Below, in pieces: positions 8,993-17,370 of a stretch of 45,452 nt of DNA (within the stretch, counting starts at the first letter, position 1; the number at the start of each line of letters is the position of its first letter). Origin of the DNA: Gammaproteobacteria bacterium (GTDB lineage Bacteria; Pseudomonadota; Gammaproteobacteria; Pseudomonadales; Halieaceae); NCBI GenBank assembly GCA_030433415.1, contig JAUIMF010000021.1, positions 1 to 45,452 on the forward strand, in the 5' to 3' direction. The position numbers and the translations under genes were made by a program. A model generated the notes under the pieces. That model was not told the origin of the DNA. It saw only the letters and a list, made by a program, of their open reading frames with translations, and did not search any database.

Positions 8993-9633
8993 TGCGTTTT
9001 TACGGCTACTTCCGCTCGTCTGCAGCCTATCGCTGCCGCATTGCCCTGAACCTCAAGGACATCAACTACGAATTTGTTCCCGTGCATTTGCGTCGCGGGG
9101 GCGGCGAACAGCATCAGCAGGCCTACCGGGACAAGAACCCGCAGAGACTGGTGCCACTGTTGGAGCATGGCGATTTTCGCGTCGCCCAGTCCCTCGCTAT
9201 TATCGAGTGGCTCGACGAGCAGTTCCCTTCGCCGCCCTTGCTGTCCTCTGATGTCAACACGCGTGCCACCGAACGTGCCTTTGCCCAGATCATCGCCTGC
9301 GATATTCATCCGTTACAGAACCTGCGCGTGCTGGAGTATCTACGCACGGAACTGCAGGCGGACGAGGACGGGGTCGAGGCCTGGTGCCAGGAGTGGATCA
9401 GCCGGGGCCTGAATGCCTGCGAGGCGTTACTGGCGCAGCAACCCGGTCATACGTTCTGCTTTGGAGAGCGTCCGGGCCTGGCAGATATCTGCCTCATACC
9501 CCAGCTCTTCTCGGCGCGGCGCTTTGGTGTCGACCTGAGCGCCACACCCAATCTGCTGCGTATAGCCGCAGCCTGTGACGACCTGGAGGCCTTTGGGGCT
9601 GCGCACCCCGCACGACAACCCGACAGCGAATAA
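8992..9633 (+). CDS. nagL: Maleylpyruvate isomerase, zeta-class glutathione transferase
   Basis: This 213-residue protein is a zeta-class GST. The N-terminal thioredoxin-like domain has the zeta motif RSSAAYRCRIALNLK, with AQSLAIIEWLDEQ (SNAIL/TRAC-type glutathione-binding region) after it, and an all-helical C-terminal half ends with GLADICLIPQLFSARRFGVD. Zeta enzymes isomerise maleylacetoacetate or maleylpyruvate from cis to trans with glutathione; between a gentisate dioxygenase and a fumarylpyruvate hydrolase the latter is the likely substrate. It is translationally coupled to the hydrolase. The homologous maleylacetoacetate isomerase of tyrosine breakdown cannot be excluded from sequence alone. 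Confidence 0.88.
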   Translation: MRFYGYFRSSAAYRCRIALNLKDINYEFVPVHLRRGGGEQHQQAYRDKNPQRLVPLLEHGDFRVAQSLAIIEWLDEQFPSPPLLSSDVNTRATERAFAQIIACDIHPLQNLRVLEYLRTELQADEDGVEAWCQEWISRGLNACEALLAQQPGHTFCFGERPGLADICLIPQLFSARRFGVDLSATPNLLRIAAACDDLEAFGAAHPARQPDSE

Positions 9634-9652
9634 CAAGCAAAAAGGAAGCACC

Positions 9653-10840
9653 ATGGGTCAACATATCCTCATCGCCGGTGGCGGTATCGGCGGCCTGGCG
9701 GCGGCCGTGGGCCTCGCGGGCAAAGGGCATCGCTGCACCGTGCTCGAAAAGTCCCGCCAGCTCGGTGAAATTGGCGCCGGCATCCAGCTCGGTCCCAACG
9801 CCTTTCACGCCTTCGACTATCTGGGCGTCGGCGATGCGGCGCGCAAAATGGCGGTCTACATTGATGCATTGCGCCTGATGGACGCTCTCGCCGGCGAAGA
9901 AATCACCCGCATTCCCCTCGACGAAAAATTCCGCAGCCGCTTTGGCAATCCCTATGCCGTCGTCCACCGCGGCGAATTGCACCGCGTGTTTCTCGACGCC
10001 TGCACCGCCAGCGATCAGGTGACCCTGAGGACAGAAGCGGAAGTACGGGACTACGAAAATCATGGCGATCATGTCGTGGTTGCCCTCGCCGACGGGGAAC
10101 GCATCAGCGGCGATGCCCTCATTGGAGCGGACGGATTATGGTCGAACGTTCGTGGTCGGGTCGCGGGAGATGGTCCTCCGCGCGTGTCCGGACACACCAC
10201 CTATCGTTCTGTCATTCCGGTGACAGACATGCCCGAGGACCTGCGCTGGAACGCCGCAACACTGTGGGCCGGCCCCCGCTGCCACATCGTTCACTACCCT
10301 CTTTCGGGGTGGAAACTCTTCAATCTCGTGGTGACCTACCACAACGATGCTCCGGAGCCCGTTGCCGGCAAACCGGTAGGCATCGACGAAGTGAGAAGAG
10401 GCTTTGAACATGTACACCCGCATATTCGCCAGGTGATCGAGTGCGGCCGGGACTGGAAACTCTGGGTGCTGTGCGACCGCGACCCGACGCTTGACTGGAC
10501 CGATGATCGCGTTGCACTGCTCGGTGATGCCGCGCACCCCATGTTGCAGTACTTCGCCCAGGGCGCCTGCATGGCCATGGAGGACGCGGTCTGCCTGGCC
10601 ACAGAACTGGACAACGACGCTGACATTCCTTCGGCGCTCAAGCGCTACGCCGAGCGGCGACGACTGCGTACCGCCCGAGTACAACTGCAGTCCCGGGCCA
10701 TCGGCGAGCATATCTATCATCCCGACGGCGCCCATGCCGCGCTGCGCAACGCGGTTATGCGCGAAAAAACGGCGGAAGACTGGTACGACATCATTGCCTG
10801 GTTATATGGATCCACCGGACTGGATGGAGTGCCAGCATGA
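9653..10840 (+). CDS. nagX: 3-hydroxybenzoate 6-monooxygenase (FAD)
   Basis: This 395-residue group A flavoprotein monooxygenase has the dinucleotide-binding motif LIAGGGIGGLAAAVGLAGKG at residues 6-25, the family sequence EIGAGIQLGPNAFHAFDYLG, and the FAD-ribityl motif ALLGDAAHPMLQYFAQGACM. It would hydroxylate 3-hydroxybenzoate para to the existing hydroxyl with NADH, giving gentisate, the substrate of the dioxygenase three genes upstream. The ATG at 9653 is preferred because AAGGAAG lies just before it and the nucleotide motif then sits at the N-terminus; an in-frame start at 9575 would overlap the isomerase. A salicylate hydroxylase is the closest alternative; the gentisate operon argues for 3-hydroxybenzoate. 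It overlaps the permease gene by 4 bp. Confidence 0.82.
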   Translation: MGQHILIAGGGIGGLAAAVGLAGKGHRCTVLEKSRQLGEIGAGIQLGPNAFHAFDYLGVGDAARKMAVYIDALRLMDALAGEEITRIPLDEKFRSRFGNPYAVVHRGELHRVFLDACTASDQVTLRTEAEVRDYENHGDHVVVALADGERISGDALIGADGLWSNVRGRVAGDGPPRVSGHTTYRSVIPVTDMPEDLRWNAATLWAGPRCHIVHYPLSGWKLFNLVVTYHNDAPEPVAGKPVGIDEVRRGFEHVHPHIRQVIECGRDWKLWVLCDRDPTLDWTDDRVALLGDAAHPMLQYFAQGACMAMEDAVCLATELDNDADIPSALKRYAERRRLRTARVQLQSRAIGEHIYHPDGAHAALRNAVMREKTAEDWYDIIAWLYGSTGLDGVPA

Positions 10841-12201
10841 CCAAGCTCACGGAGGGTGCTGATCGCGAAACGTCTATCGCCCCTGCAGACGGCGAAGCAC
10901 TCGCTGAACGACTGCTGCACAGCTCAGGTGCTGGCAATGGTCAATTGCTGGTCGTGTTTCTCTGCCTGTGCCTGAACGCACTGGACGGGTTCGACATCAC
11001 GATGATGGCCGTGGTCGCCAGCGAGGTGGCCCAGGCACTGCAGTTAAGCGCCGACCGCCTTGGCCTCGTGTTCAGCTTTGCCCTCGCAGGCATGATGCTT
11101 GGCGCCACACTCATCGCACCTCTGGCAGATCGGTTCGGTCGCCGGCCGGTCATGCTGAGCTGTGTGTTGGTCGTCGCGGTGTCGATGCTGATGACCGCTG
11201 CTGCCACGCAGCTGTGGCACTTCCTTCTACTTCGCCTGATAAGCGGCCTGGGCGCCGGTGCCATCATCGCCTCGCAGGCCGCCCTTACCTCAGAGTACAG
11301 CCCGGAACGCTACCGCGCCCTGTCGGTGGCCGCGGCTACCGCCGGGTATCCCCTTGGCGCCGTCGGCACAGCCCTGGTAGCCGGCTGGGTGCTTCCCGAG
11401 CATGGCTGGCAGGGACTCTTCCTGTTGGGGGGCGTCGTCACGCTCTGTTTTGGCCTGGTGTGCCTGCGTTATTTGCCGGAATCGCTTAAGTACCTGCTCG
11501 TAGCGCAGCCCGTGGGTGCACTTGATTCCGCCAACCGCATCCTGGATCGTCTTGGCCTTGGCACCCTGACCGCCTTGCCCGCAACCGGCGGCGAACCCGG
11601 CGACGAAGCAACACCAGAACACCGGCAGGTTGCGAGCCTGCTGACACCAGAGCTGCGCGGCCGCACGCTGACCCTGTGGACGCTGTTCTTTTTCTGTTTT
11701 CTTGCGCTCTACTTTCTGCAGAGCTGGCTGCCCCGACTATTGGAAACCGCGGGTCATGATGCGCAGACTGCACGCACCGCATTCCTGTTATTCAACCTGG
11801 GTGGAGTTGTGGGCATTGTGGTACTGGGAGGATTGTCCCTCGGCTTTCACCTGTCGCGCACCATAGGGCTGTTTCTTGGAGTTGCCTCAGGTGGAATGCT
11901 CTGCCTTGCAATGCTCTCAGCCAATGCCAGCGCGGCGCTGGTGCTCGCGCTGCTTGTCGGTTTTGTGCTGCAGGGCGGATTTGTCGGCCTCTACGCGGTC
12001 AGCGCCAAGGCTTATCCCACGTCGACTCGCAGTACGGGAATCGGCTGGGCCGTCGGCGTCGGTCGTGCCGGCGCGGTAGTGGGACCACTGTTGGTGGGCT
12101 ACCTGATCAGCTTTGGTACGGGCCTTACGCAAACGTTCCTGATCTTCAGCGTACCGCTACTGATGGCCAGCGTGCTTGCGCTCAGATTTCCTGTGCGTTG
12201 A
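10837..12201 (+). CDS. MFS aromatic acid:H+ symporter (AAHS family)
   Basis: This 454-residue protein has about 12 membrane helices in two halves. The first helix carries NALDGFDITMM, the DGFD motif typical of aromatic acid:H+ symporters such as PcaK and BenK, and the loop between helices 2 and 3 has LADRFGRRPVML, the MFS motif. It most likely imports 3-hydroxybenzoate or gentisate into the cytoplasm. Its start overlaps the hydroxylase stop (ATGA), making it the last gene of the gentisate operon. Its 3' end overlaps the convergent desulfhydrase-like gene by 20 bp. Confidence 0.88.
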   Translation: MTKLTEGADRETSIAPADGEALAERLLHSSGAGNGQLLVVFLCLCLNALDGFDITMMAVVASEVAQALQLSADRLGLVFSFALAGMMLGATLIAPLADRFGRRPVMLSCVLVVAVSMLMTAAATQLWHFLLLRLISGLGAGAIIASQAALTSEYSPERYRALSVAAATAGYPLGAVGTALVAGWVLPEHGWQGLFLLGGVVTLCFGLVCLRYLPESLKYLLVAQPVGALDSANRILDRLGLGTLTALPATGGEPGDEATPEHRQVASLLTPELRGRTLTLWTLFFFCFLALYFLQSWLPRLLETAGHDAQTARTAFLLFNLGGVVGIVVLGGLSLGFHLSRTIGLFLGVASGGMLCLAMLSANASAALVLALLVGFVLQGGFVGLYAVSAKAYPTSTRSTGIGWAVGVGRAGAVVGPLLVGYLISFGTGLTQTFLIFSVPLLMASVLALRFPVR

Positions 12202-13237
12202 TGTTTTGTAACTGCGGTGTGCCGAACTGGTTTGCGTAGGCGTGCACCGCAGGGGTTCCCCCGAGATGCATGACAAGAATACGTGCGCTGGCCTCAAAGT
12301 ATCCCTGCTCGGCCAGATCGCGCAGGCCGCGCAGAGCCTTGCCCTCGTAAACGGGATCCGCAACCAGGCCCTCAGCCTGGGCAAACTGCCGTATGCCCTC
12401 CATGGTGCGCTCATCCGCCACGCCATAGGCGCTCTTGTCCGCAGCAATGACCGTCACATCGTCGGGTGTAACTCTTACGTCGAGTCCCAGTAGAGCCAGG
12501 CTGTCATTGGCCATCTGCAGTACACGAGCGCTCTTGATCACGGTTTCTTCGTCATCCGCGATACCGATCACCCGTGTTTGCTCTCCCAGGGCCCGCAGCC
12601 CCGCCAGCAAGCCTGCCTGCGTGCTGCTACTGCCTGTGCAATGCAGAATGTAATCAAACGGTTTCCCCAGATCCGCTGCCTGTTTGGTCAATTCGGCTGC
12701 GCAGACCATATATCCCAGACTTCCAAGAGGGTGCTCTGATGCTCCCCCGGGGATGGCATAGACCCGCCTGCCCTCGTTTTCCAGACGCCGGGTGAGGTCT
12801 GCCAGGGGAGACTGATCGTCTATGGGGCGAGGGGTTTCATCCACAAATAGCTCGGCACCCATGAGGCTGCTCAACAGAATATTCCCGGTCTGCCGGTAGA
12901 ACTCTCCGGCGTCGCGCGTCCAGCCCGAGTGAAGCAGCGCGCAGCGCAACCCACTACGCGCCGCTGCCGCCGCCGTCTGGCGAGTGTGATTCGACTGCAG
13001 GGCGCCAATCGTGACCAGGGTGTCAGCGCCTGCTCGAAGCGCATCACCGACCAGAAATTCGAGCTTGCGTGTTTTGTTGCCGCCACCGACCAGCCCGGTC
13101 AGATCGTCGCGCTTCATCCAAAGGTCCAACCCGAGAAGGCGCGAGTAGTTCCTTAGCTGATGTAACGGCGTCGGCAGTTGAGCCAGATTCGCCCGCGGCT
13201 GAGTGGCTATGTGAGCTAAAAGATCCATGGTTTGCAT
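12182..13237 (-). CDS. D-cysteine desulfhydrase / ACC deaminase family PLP enzyme
   Basis: This 351-residue fold-type II PLP enzyme carries LWMKRDDLTGLVGGGNKTRK, with Schiff-base Lys55 in GGGNK, and GALQSNHTRQTAAAAARSG, which binds the substrate carboxylate in this family. Members deaminate D-cysteine (to pyruvate, sulfide and ammonia), 1-aminocyclopropane-1-carboxylate or L-cysteate. The precise substrate cannot be read from the sequence. It lies 55 bp downstream of the cyclodeaminase-like gene, probably in one operon with it. A second in-frame ATG at 13228 is an alternative start. Since it is downstream of the TonB receptor it may handle the amino-acid part of the island's substrate. Confidence 0.85.
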   Translation of the reverse strand: MQTMDLLAHIATQPRANLAQLPTPLHQLRNYSRLLGLDLWMKRDDLTGLVGGGNKTRKLEFLVGDALRAGADTLVTIGALQSNHTRQTAAAAARSGLRCALLHSGWTRDAGEFYRQTGNILLSSLMGAELFVDETPRPIDDQSPLADLTRRLENEGRRVYAIPGGASEHPLGSLGYMVCAAELTKQAADLGKPFDYILHCTGSSSTQAGLLAGLRALGEQTRVIGIADDEETVIKSARVLQMANDSLALLGLDVRVTPDDVTVIAADKSAYGVADERTMEGIRQFAQAEGLVADPVYEGKALRGLRDLAEQGYFEASARILVMHLGGTPAVHAYANQFGTPQLQNINAQEI

Positions 13238-13292
13238 CCATCAGACATCCGTTTCGCCGTCGGTTCACCTGCCCGACGCACTATCGGAACCA

Positions 13293-14225
13293 TCATCGAC
13301 TCCCACTCTTCAGGGCCGCGTGAAGGGCCGCAGCGATCGCAATATCCTCACAACCCAGGCCCATCGAACGGAAGAACGCACACCTCTCGGGCGGCGGTGC
13401 CGTGCCCGCTGCGAGCGTCGGCAGATCACCGCGCAACGTGTCGGCTGACCAGCCGAAAGCGGTGGCGGCCTTCATCTCTGCGGCAAGGCCCGGAGTGGTC
13501 TCGGCATAATCACAATACACATCGAGGGCGCTCAGGGACTCCGGGGGAACTTCATGGGCACCGGGTGCGTTGGTAGAAATCGATGTAACGAGCGCCGCGC
13601 TCTCGAGTAGGCGAGGATCGACAACAGGCTCAGCTGAGGATGTACATAAAAGTACAACCTGCGCACCCGCCGTCGCCTGCTCTTTCGACGCGGCAACCAC
13701 CGTACCCGGTACAACCTGCTCAATCGTATCTGCTCTGCTGGCAGCGGCCGGTGACCAGCATCGAATTTCTGTCCATGCGCGCAGCGGTGCCGCCAACCGC
13801 AGATGCGCGAGTGCTACGGGACCGCTGCCGATCACGGTCAAGATGCCCCCTTGCTGTGGCGCCAGTAGATCGACGGCCAGCGCGGTTGTGGCGGCCGTGC
13901 GTTCAACGGTAAGCGCCATGGCATCGCAAAGCAGCAACGGCATACCGTCGGTGCTGCTCATCAGCAATGTCCACGCGGTGACCTTAGCGCCAGCGGAATT
14001 GGGCAGGTAGGGCGAAAGCTTGGCGCCAAACACCGGCGGCTCCGCGAGAGCCGCCGAATAATTGATGAAATCCCCAGCACCGTCCATATCGGGAAGCACC
14101 GTCAGAACCTGGGGGGGCTGGACGACATTGCCCTGCGCAAAAGACGCAAAGAGTGATCGCATCACAGCAACCGCGTCCACATGAGCAAGCCACTCGGAAA
14201 CTTGCGGTGCGGTCAGTATTTGCAT
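13293..14225 (-). CDS. Ornithine cyclodeaminase / mu-crystallin family protein
   Basis: This 310-residue protein has the family architecture: an N-terminal substrate domain (FINYSAALAEPPVFGAKLSP), then LLLCDAMALTVERTAATTAL, and an NAD(P)-binding Rossmann domain starting with GILTVIGSGPVALAHLRLA (about 128-146). Members include ornithine cyclodeaminase, alanine dehydrogenases, ketimine (pyrroline-2-carboxylate) reductases and N-substituted amino acid dehydrogenases. AGGA lies 8 nt before the ATG. It sits between the TonB receptor (75-bp gap) and the PLP deaminase-like gene (55-bp gap). A ketimine reductase or imino-acid dehydrogenase would fit a cluster with PLP enzymes and RidA, but this is inference. 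Confidence 0.83.
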   Translation of the reverse strand: MQILTAPQVSEWLAHVDAVAVMRSLFASFAQGNVVQPPQVLTVLPDMDGAGDFINYSAALAEPPVFGAKLSPYLPNSAGAKVTAWTLLMSSTDGMPLLLCDAMALTVERTAATTALAVDLLAPQQGGILTVIGSGPVALAHLRLAAPLRAWTEIRCWSPAAASRADTIEQVVPGTVVAASKEQATAGAQVVLLCTSSAEPVVDPRLLESAALVTSISTNAPGAHEVPPESLSALDVYCDYAETTPGLAAEMKAATAFGWSADTLRGDLPTLAAGTAPPPERCAFFRSMGLGCEDIAIAAALHAALKSGSR

Positions 14226-14300
14226 TGATAGTCCTGCGGGTAGGTGACACGGTGGGCGAGAGGAATCAAACAGTGCGACCCGCTCCCGTCCACCTGTGTG

Positions 14301-16688
14301 TCAGAACCGGTACGTCACCTGCGCACCGATAGTCCGCGGCACATTGATCCACCGCCCGTAGTACCGCAGGTCCGCACCGTTCACGTCATACAGAAAAGCC
14401 GGATTGTTTCGAATACCAGTCACGGCATATTCATTGGTGAGGTTGGTGGCGTACACGGCAGCGGTCCATTTCTCGCCAGACAAGGTTCCCGATAATCCAT
14501 GGGTGGAATACGAAGACAGTTTTTCACCGAAGGAACGCATTCCGGTAGTGCTGAGCATATCGCCCGTGTAGGTGATGTTGTAGTTGATCGACAGATCCAG
14601 CCCCTGACCTACCATCGTGCTGTAGGTGACGCCAACGGCGCCGGCATGCTCCGGCGACGCCGCCAGTCGGTCACCGGGCTCACCGTCTTCACGTCCCACC
14701 AGCCCCGGTGCAAGGGTTGTGAGCTCTGCCTTGGTGTAGGCGTAATTCGCATTGATGGACCACTGGTCCGTCAGCTGACCGCGCAGTGACAGTTCAACGC
14801 CTTTGCTCTCGGCTTCACCACCGTTACTGGTGATACGTAGCGCACCAATTTCAGTGAAATCCCGAATCTGGATGTCTTCCCAGTCCACCTGGTAAAGCGC
14901 CGCACTCAACGCGAGACGACCCGAGAAGAGTTCGCTGCGCAAACCCAGTTCATAGTTGGTTGTGGTGTCGGGGAGAATCTGAATCTCATCCGGTTGGCCA
15001 CAGGCCTGGGATGGCACTTCAGAGCACGGCGGCACCGGGTTGATACCACCGCGTCGGTAGCCCTCGCTGAGCGTAAAGTAGACCATCAGGTCGTCGCTGA
15101 ACGTATAGCTGGTATTGAATTTGTAGAGACTGCCATTGTCGGAGGATTTGTTGGTGGGACCTGCCAGCGGAATTTCGTCGGGGCCAGCCAGACCAATCAG
15201 AGTAAAAAAGGTCGGAAACGTCGTGAGCACCGTCAACTCATCGTCGTAATCATAAAATCTCGCGCCGACGGTTGCTTGCCAGTTATCGGTAATTTGATAG
15301 CCCAACTCGCCGAAAAAGGCATTTTCTGTGGTTTCACCCTCTCGCGTCTGTATGAGCAACATCTCGTCGGGGCGGTTGATACCAAAGAACTCCGGCAGGC
15401 CAGGCGCAAACTCCCGAATATCCTGATCCAGCGTCGACTCGTTGTAGAAGTACCCGACGATCCAGTTGATCGGACCCTCGTGGGTAGACACCATGCGCAG
15501 TTCGAGGGTGGTGTTGTCCCGATTCACTTCATCGCGCGTAAACGCTGAAAAGTTCGGGTAGAGCTCATATCCCAGCTCCAGCAGCAGGTTCAGGTCGGTT
15601 CCATCGCGTTGACCCAGATTCTCAGACTCGGAAAAGCCCGCCGCGAGCACGAGGTCGGCAAACCCGATATCCGAGGTTACTTCCAGCGTGATCAGCTCGT
15701 CCGTCCGGGTGTTCGGCTCTTCATAACGATAGCCGTTCTCATACTTGCCGGTCTGGAACGTGTCGGGACCCGCCACATCCGGATAATAGTGTACGAGGCT
15801 TCGGCCACCGGAGCTCTGTTCCTGGTAGAAGTAGGTGAGCGTTGCATCGAACAACTCCGAAGGCGCATACCGGAGTGCGATTTTTCCCGATTCAATTCTC
15901 GAATCGTTGGCATCTTCTACGGTACGAAGGTTTGCCGCTACATCGGCGGGGTCGTCAAAATCTGGTTGTGGGTTCGAGACACCAGGTTCCTGCAGGACGT
16001 AAACATAGTCGATAAAACCTGGCATCTCCTGCACGTTGACACTCGCGCGAAGCCCGAGCTGCCCGTCCAACAACGGCAGATTGAGTGTAGCGCCCCCTTC
16101 AAAACCGGCATCGTCACCCTCGGCAATCTGCGACAGCCCACCGCGAACCTCGGCGCTGAATTCATCGAGGTCCACCGCCTTGGGTATGTAGCGTACGGCA
16201 CCACCCAGCGTGCCGGCACCATAGAGCGTGCCCTGGGGTCCGATGAGCGCCTCGACCCGCTCGATGTCATCAAGGTTGAGGTCGATGTATACCGGCACGT
16301 CGCCAATGTACGTTTGCACCGTGCCGCCAGGACCGCGGGGCTCATCGAACGCATTGGTGTTCAAACCACGAACAATTATTGGCGTACCGGCGCGGACTCC
16401 CTGGTCCAGCACCGTCATACCGGGCACCCACCGGGCCATATCGACAAGGTTGTCTATCTGCAGCTCTGCCATCTGGTCGGCGGTGACGGCAGAAATATTC
16501 AAGGGAATATCCTGCAGGTCATTCGCCCGACGGGTCGCCGTTACCAGAATTTCTTCGATAACACCCGTGTTCTCCTGAGCCACGGCGAGTTGGCCAAGCA
16601 TGAGGGCCGTTGGCAAACCTACGGCTGATGCGACCGCCACATTGAGCGTTTTTTTGCGGGGGCGGAGTATTTTCGGCTTGCTATCCAT
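14301..16688 (-). CDS. TonB-dependent outer membrane receptor
   Basis: This 795-residue protein begins with a long signal region ending ALMLGQLAVAQ. A TonB-box-like/plug segment follows (EEILVTATRRANDLQDIPL, then the plug sequence GVRAGTPIIVRGLNTNAF), and the remainder is a 22-strand-type beta barrel ending in aromatic-terminated strands (GAQVTYRF). The ATG at 16688 is preferred over an upstream in-frame one because GGAGGG lies about 9 nt before it. Receptors with this IEEILVTATRR start are common in marine and sphingomonad-like bacteria and import many organic substrates besides siderophores. The promoter region contains two copies of the putative MarR motif, so its cargo is probably the substrate of the island rather than iron. 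Confidence 0.93.
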   Translation of the reverse strand: MDSKPKILRPRKKTLNVAVASAVGLPTALMLGQLAVAQENTGVIEEILVTATRRANDLQDIPLNISAVTADQMAELQIDNLVDMARWVPGMTVLDQGVRAGTPIIVRGLNTNAFDEPRGPGGTVQTYIGDVPVYIDLNLDDIERVEALIGPQGTLYGAGTLGGAVRYIPKAVDLDEFSAEVRGGLSQIAEGDDAGFEGGATLNLPLLDGQLGLRASVNVQEMPGFIDYVYVLQEPGVSNPQPDFDDPADVAANLRTVEDANDSRIESGKIALRYAPSELFDATLTYFYQEQSSGGRSLVHYYPDVAGPDTFQTGKYENGYRYEEPNTRTDELITLEVTSDIGFADLVLAAGFSESENLGQRDGTDLNLLLELGYELYPNFSAFTRDEVNRDNTTLELRMVSTHEGPINWIVGYFYNESTLDQDIREFAPGLPEFFGINRPDEMLLIQTREGETTENAFFGELGYQITDNWQATVGARFYDYDDELTVLTTFPTFFTLIGLAGPDEIPLAGPTNKSSDNGSLYKFNTSYTFSDDLMVYFTLSEGYRRGGINPVPPCSEVPSQACGQPDEIQILPDTTTNYELGLRSELFSGRLALSAALYQVDWEDIQIRDFTEIGALRITSNGGEAESKGVELSLRGQLTDQWSINANYAYTKAELTTLAPGLVGREDGEPGDRLAASPEHAGAVGVTYSTMVGQGLDLSINYNITYTGDMLSTTGMRSFGEKLSSYSTHGLSGTLSGEKWTAAVYATNLTNEYAVTGIRNNPAFLYDVNGADLRYYGRWINVPRTIGAQVTYRF

Positions 16689-17005
16689 GTTGCTGATCCC
16701 TCCAGTGTCGATGAACGGCCATGGGATTACCGTGGCTATGCCGGGCATCTGCCAGGATGCACTTCAGGGCACCGGGCGTTGCCAAGCAACTCCCGAACGA
16801 GCGTTCCATATAATCAGTATGGTGTCAATCAGTATAATGATTTTATTTGGCGGCAGCCTTTTCTTGTTGCAGGACACCCCTGGAACCCGCCTCAGCCCAT
16901 TGGCGGTCTGGCCTGACCCGCTGATCAGGCGCAAGCTGATACGCTTAAGGCACTAATCATGGCCACGCGGGGCTGGTGCTGACGATGTTGCAGGGGCGAT
17001 ACACC
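16689..17005. other. Intergenic region between TonB receptor and small secreted protein
   Basis: This 317-bp divergent region holds no convincing gene. It contains a short inverted repeat GTTGC-CAA-GCAAC (16778-16790), two TATAAT hexamers (16809-16814 and 16833-16838) and two copies of the AATCAGTAT motif listed separately. No good -35 partner was found for either hexamer on either strand. Confidence 0.5.
16811..16839. promoter_or_regulatory. Putative double MarR operator upstream of TonB receptor
   Basis: Two copies of AATCAGTAT occur in direct orientation, TAATCAGTATGGTG (16811-16824) and CAATCAGTATAATG (16826-16839), with centres 15 bp apart. Both match the left half of the palindromic sites at 1591 and 3833, while the right half is degenerate. 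The pair lies about 125-150 bp before the receptor start. The function is inferred from similarity to the other sites. Confidence 0.45.
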
Positions 17006-17341
17006 ATGTTGCTGCTGGCACTGCTGTGCCAGGCAACCCATACGATAGCTGACGGCACAGACGCGACAGCGGCGGCGCGCGAGGACCTGGCAAAACGATT
17101 GAACGTGTCGCCGGCGCAGATTTCCGTGCTGTCAGCGACTCTCAACGATGTGCCCGGCGCCCCCCATAGCTGTGCCAGAATGGGTGCAGACGTGGCGGAA
17201 TCCATGAATAAAGGTGCTGCGCTGGTACTGATCGTAGACGGCCAAAAGCACTACTACTACGCAGCCGAGGGTGAGACTTACCGCTATTGTGAGCTTCCCT
17301 CCACAAAAAAAAGGGGGCCGGTAAGGCCCCCTGATAGCTGA
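17006..17341 (+). CDS. Small secreted protein of unknown function
   Basis: The 111-residue product starts with MLLLALLCQATHTIADG, a plausible signal peptide, and has three further cysteine or near-cysteine positions after it, including HSCARMG and YRYCELP. No family was recognised. ATG 17006 is chosen because AGGGG lies 9 nt upstream and it begins the signal peptide; starts at 16976 (GTG) and 16985 (ATG) are also open. Its last residues (KKRGPVRPPDS) are encoded by the terminator hairpin that serves the convergent protease gene, so the natural C-terminus is constrained by that hairpin. It is divergent from the TonB receptor and may or may not be part of that regulon. Confidence 0.55.
   Translation: MLLLALLCQATHTIADGTDATAAAREDLAKRLNVSPAQISVLSATLNDVPGAPHSCARMGADVAESMNKGAALVLIVDGQKHYYYAAEGETYRYCELPSTKKRGPVRPPDS
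17305..17332 (-). terminator. Rho-independent terminator of the subtilase gene
   Basis: On the minus strand an 8-bp GC-rich stem (AGGGGGCC at 17312-17319 pairing with GGCCCCCT at 17325-17332) with a 5-nt loop is followed by eight T residues (17312-17305). It lies about 40 bp beyond the subtilase stop. The sequence also encodes the C-terminus of the convergent small protein. Confidence 0.88.
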
Positions 17342-17370
17342 ATCCGCCCCGGTCGGGGCTTGCGCTCTTT

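Noticed and set aside
9575-9652. Longer N-terminus for the 3-hydroxybenzoate hydroxylase
   Set aside because: It would overlap the isomerase gene by 59 bp and push the FAD motif inward; ATG 9653 has a good ribosome-binding site.
15609-16628. 339-codon plus-strand frame inside the TonB receptor
   Set aside because: No recognisable protein features; the minus strand encodes a full-length receptor with a signal peptide and plug domain.
16800-16828. Possible sigma-70 promoter for the TonB receptor using TTGACA on the minus strand (16828-16823)
   Set aside because: No -10-like hexamer is present at 16-18 bp spacing (sequence there reads GAACGC/AACGCT).
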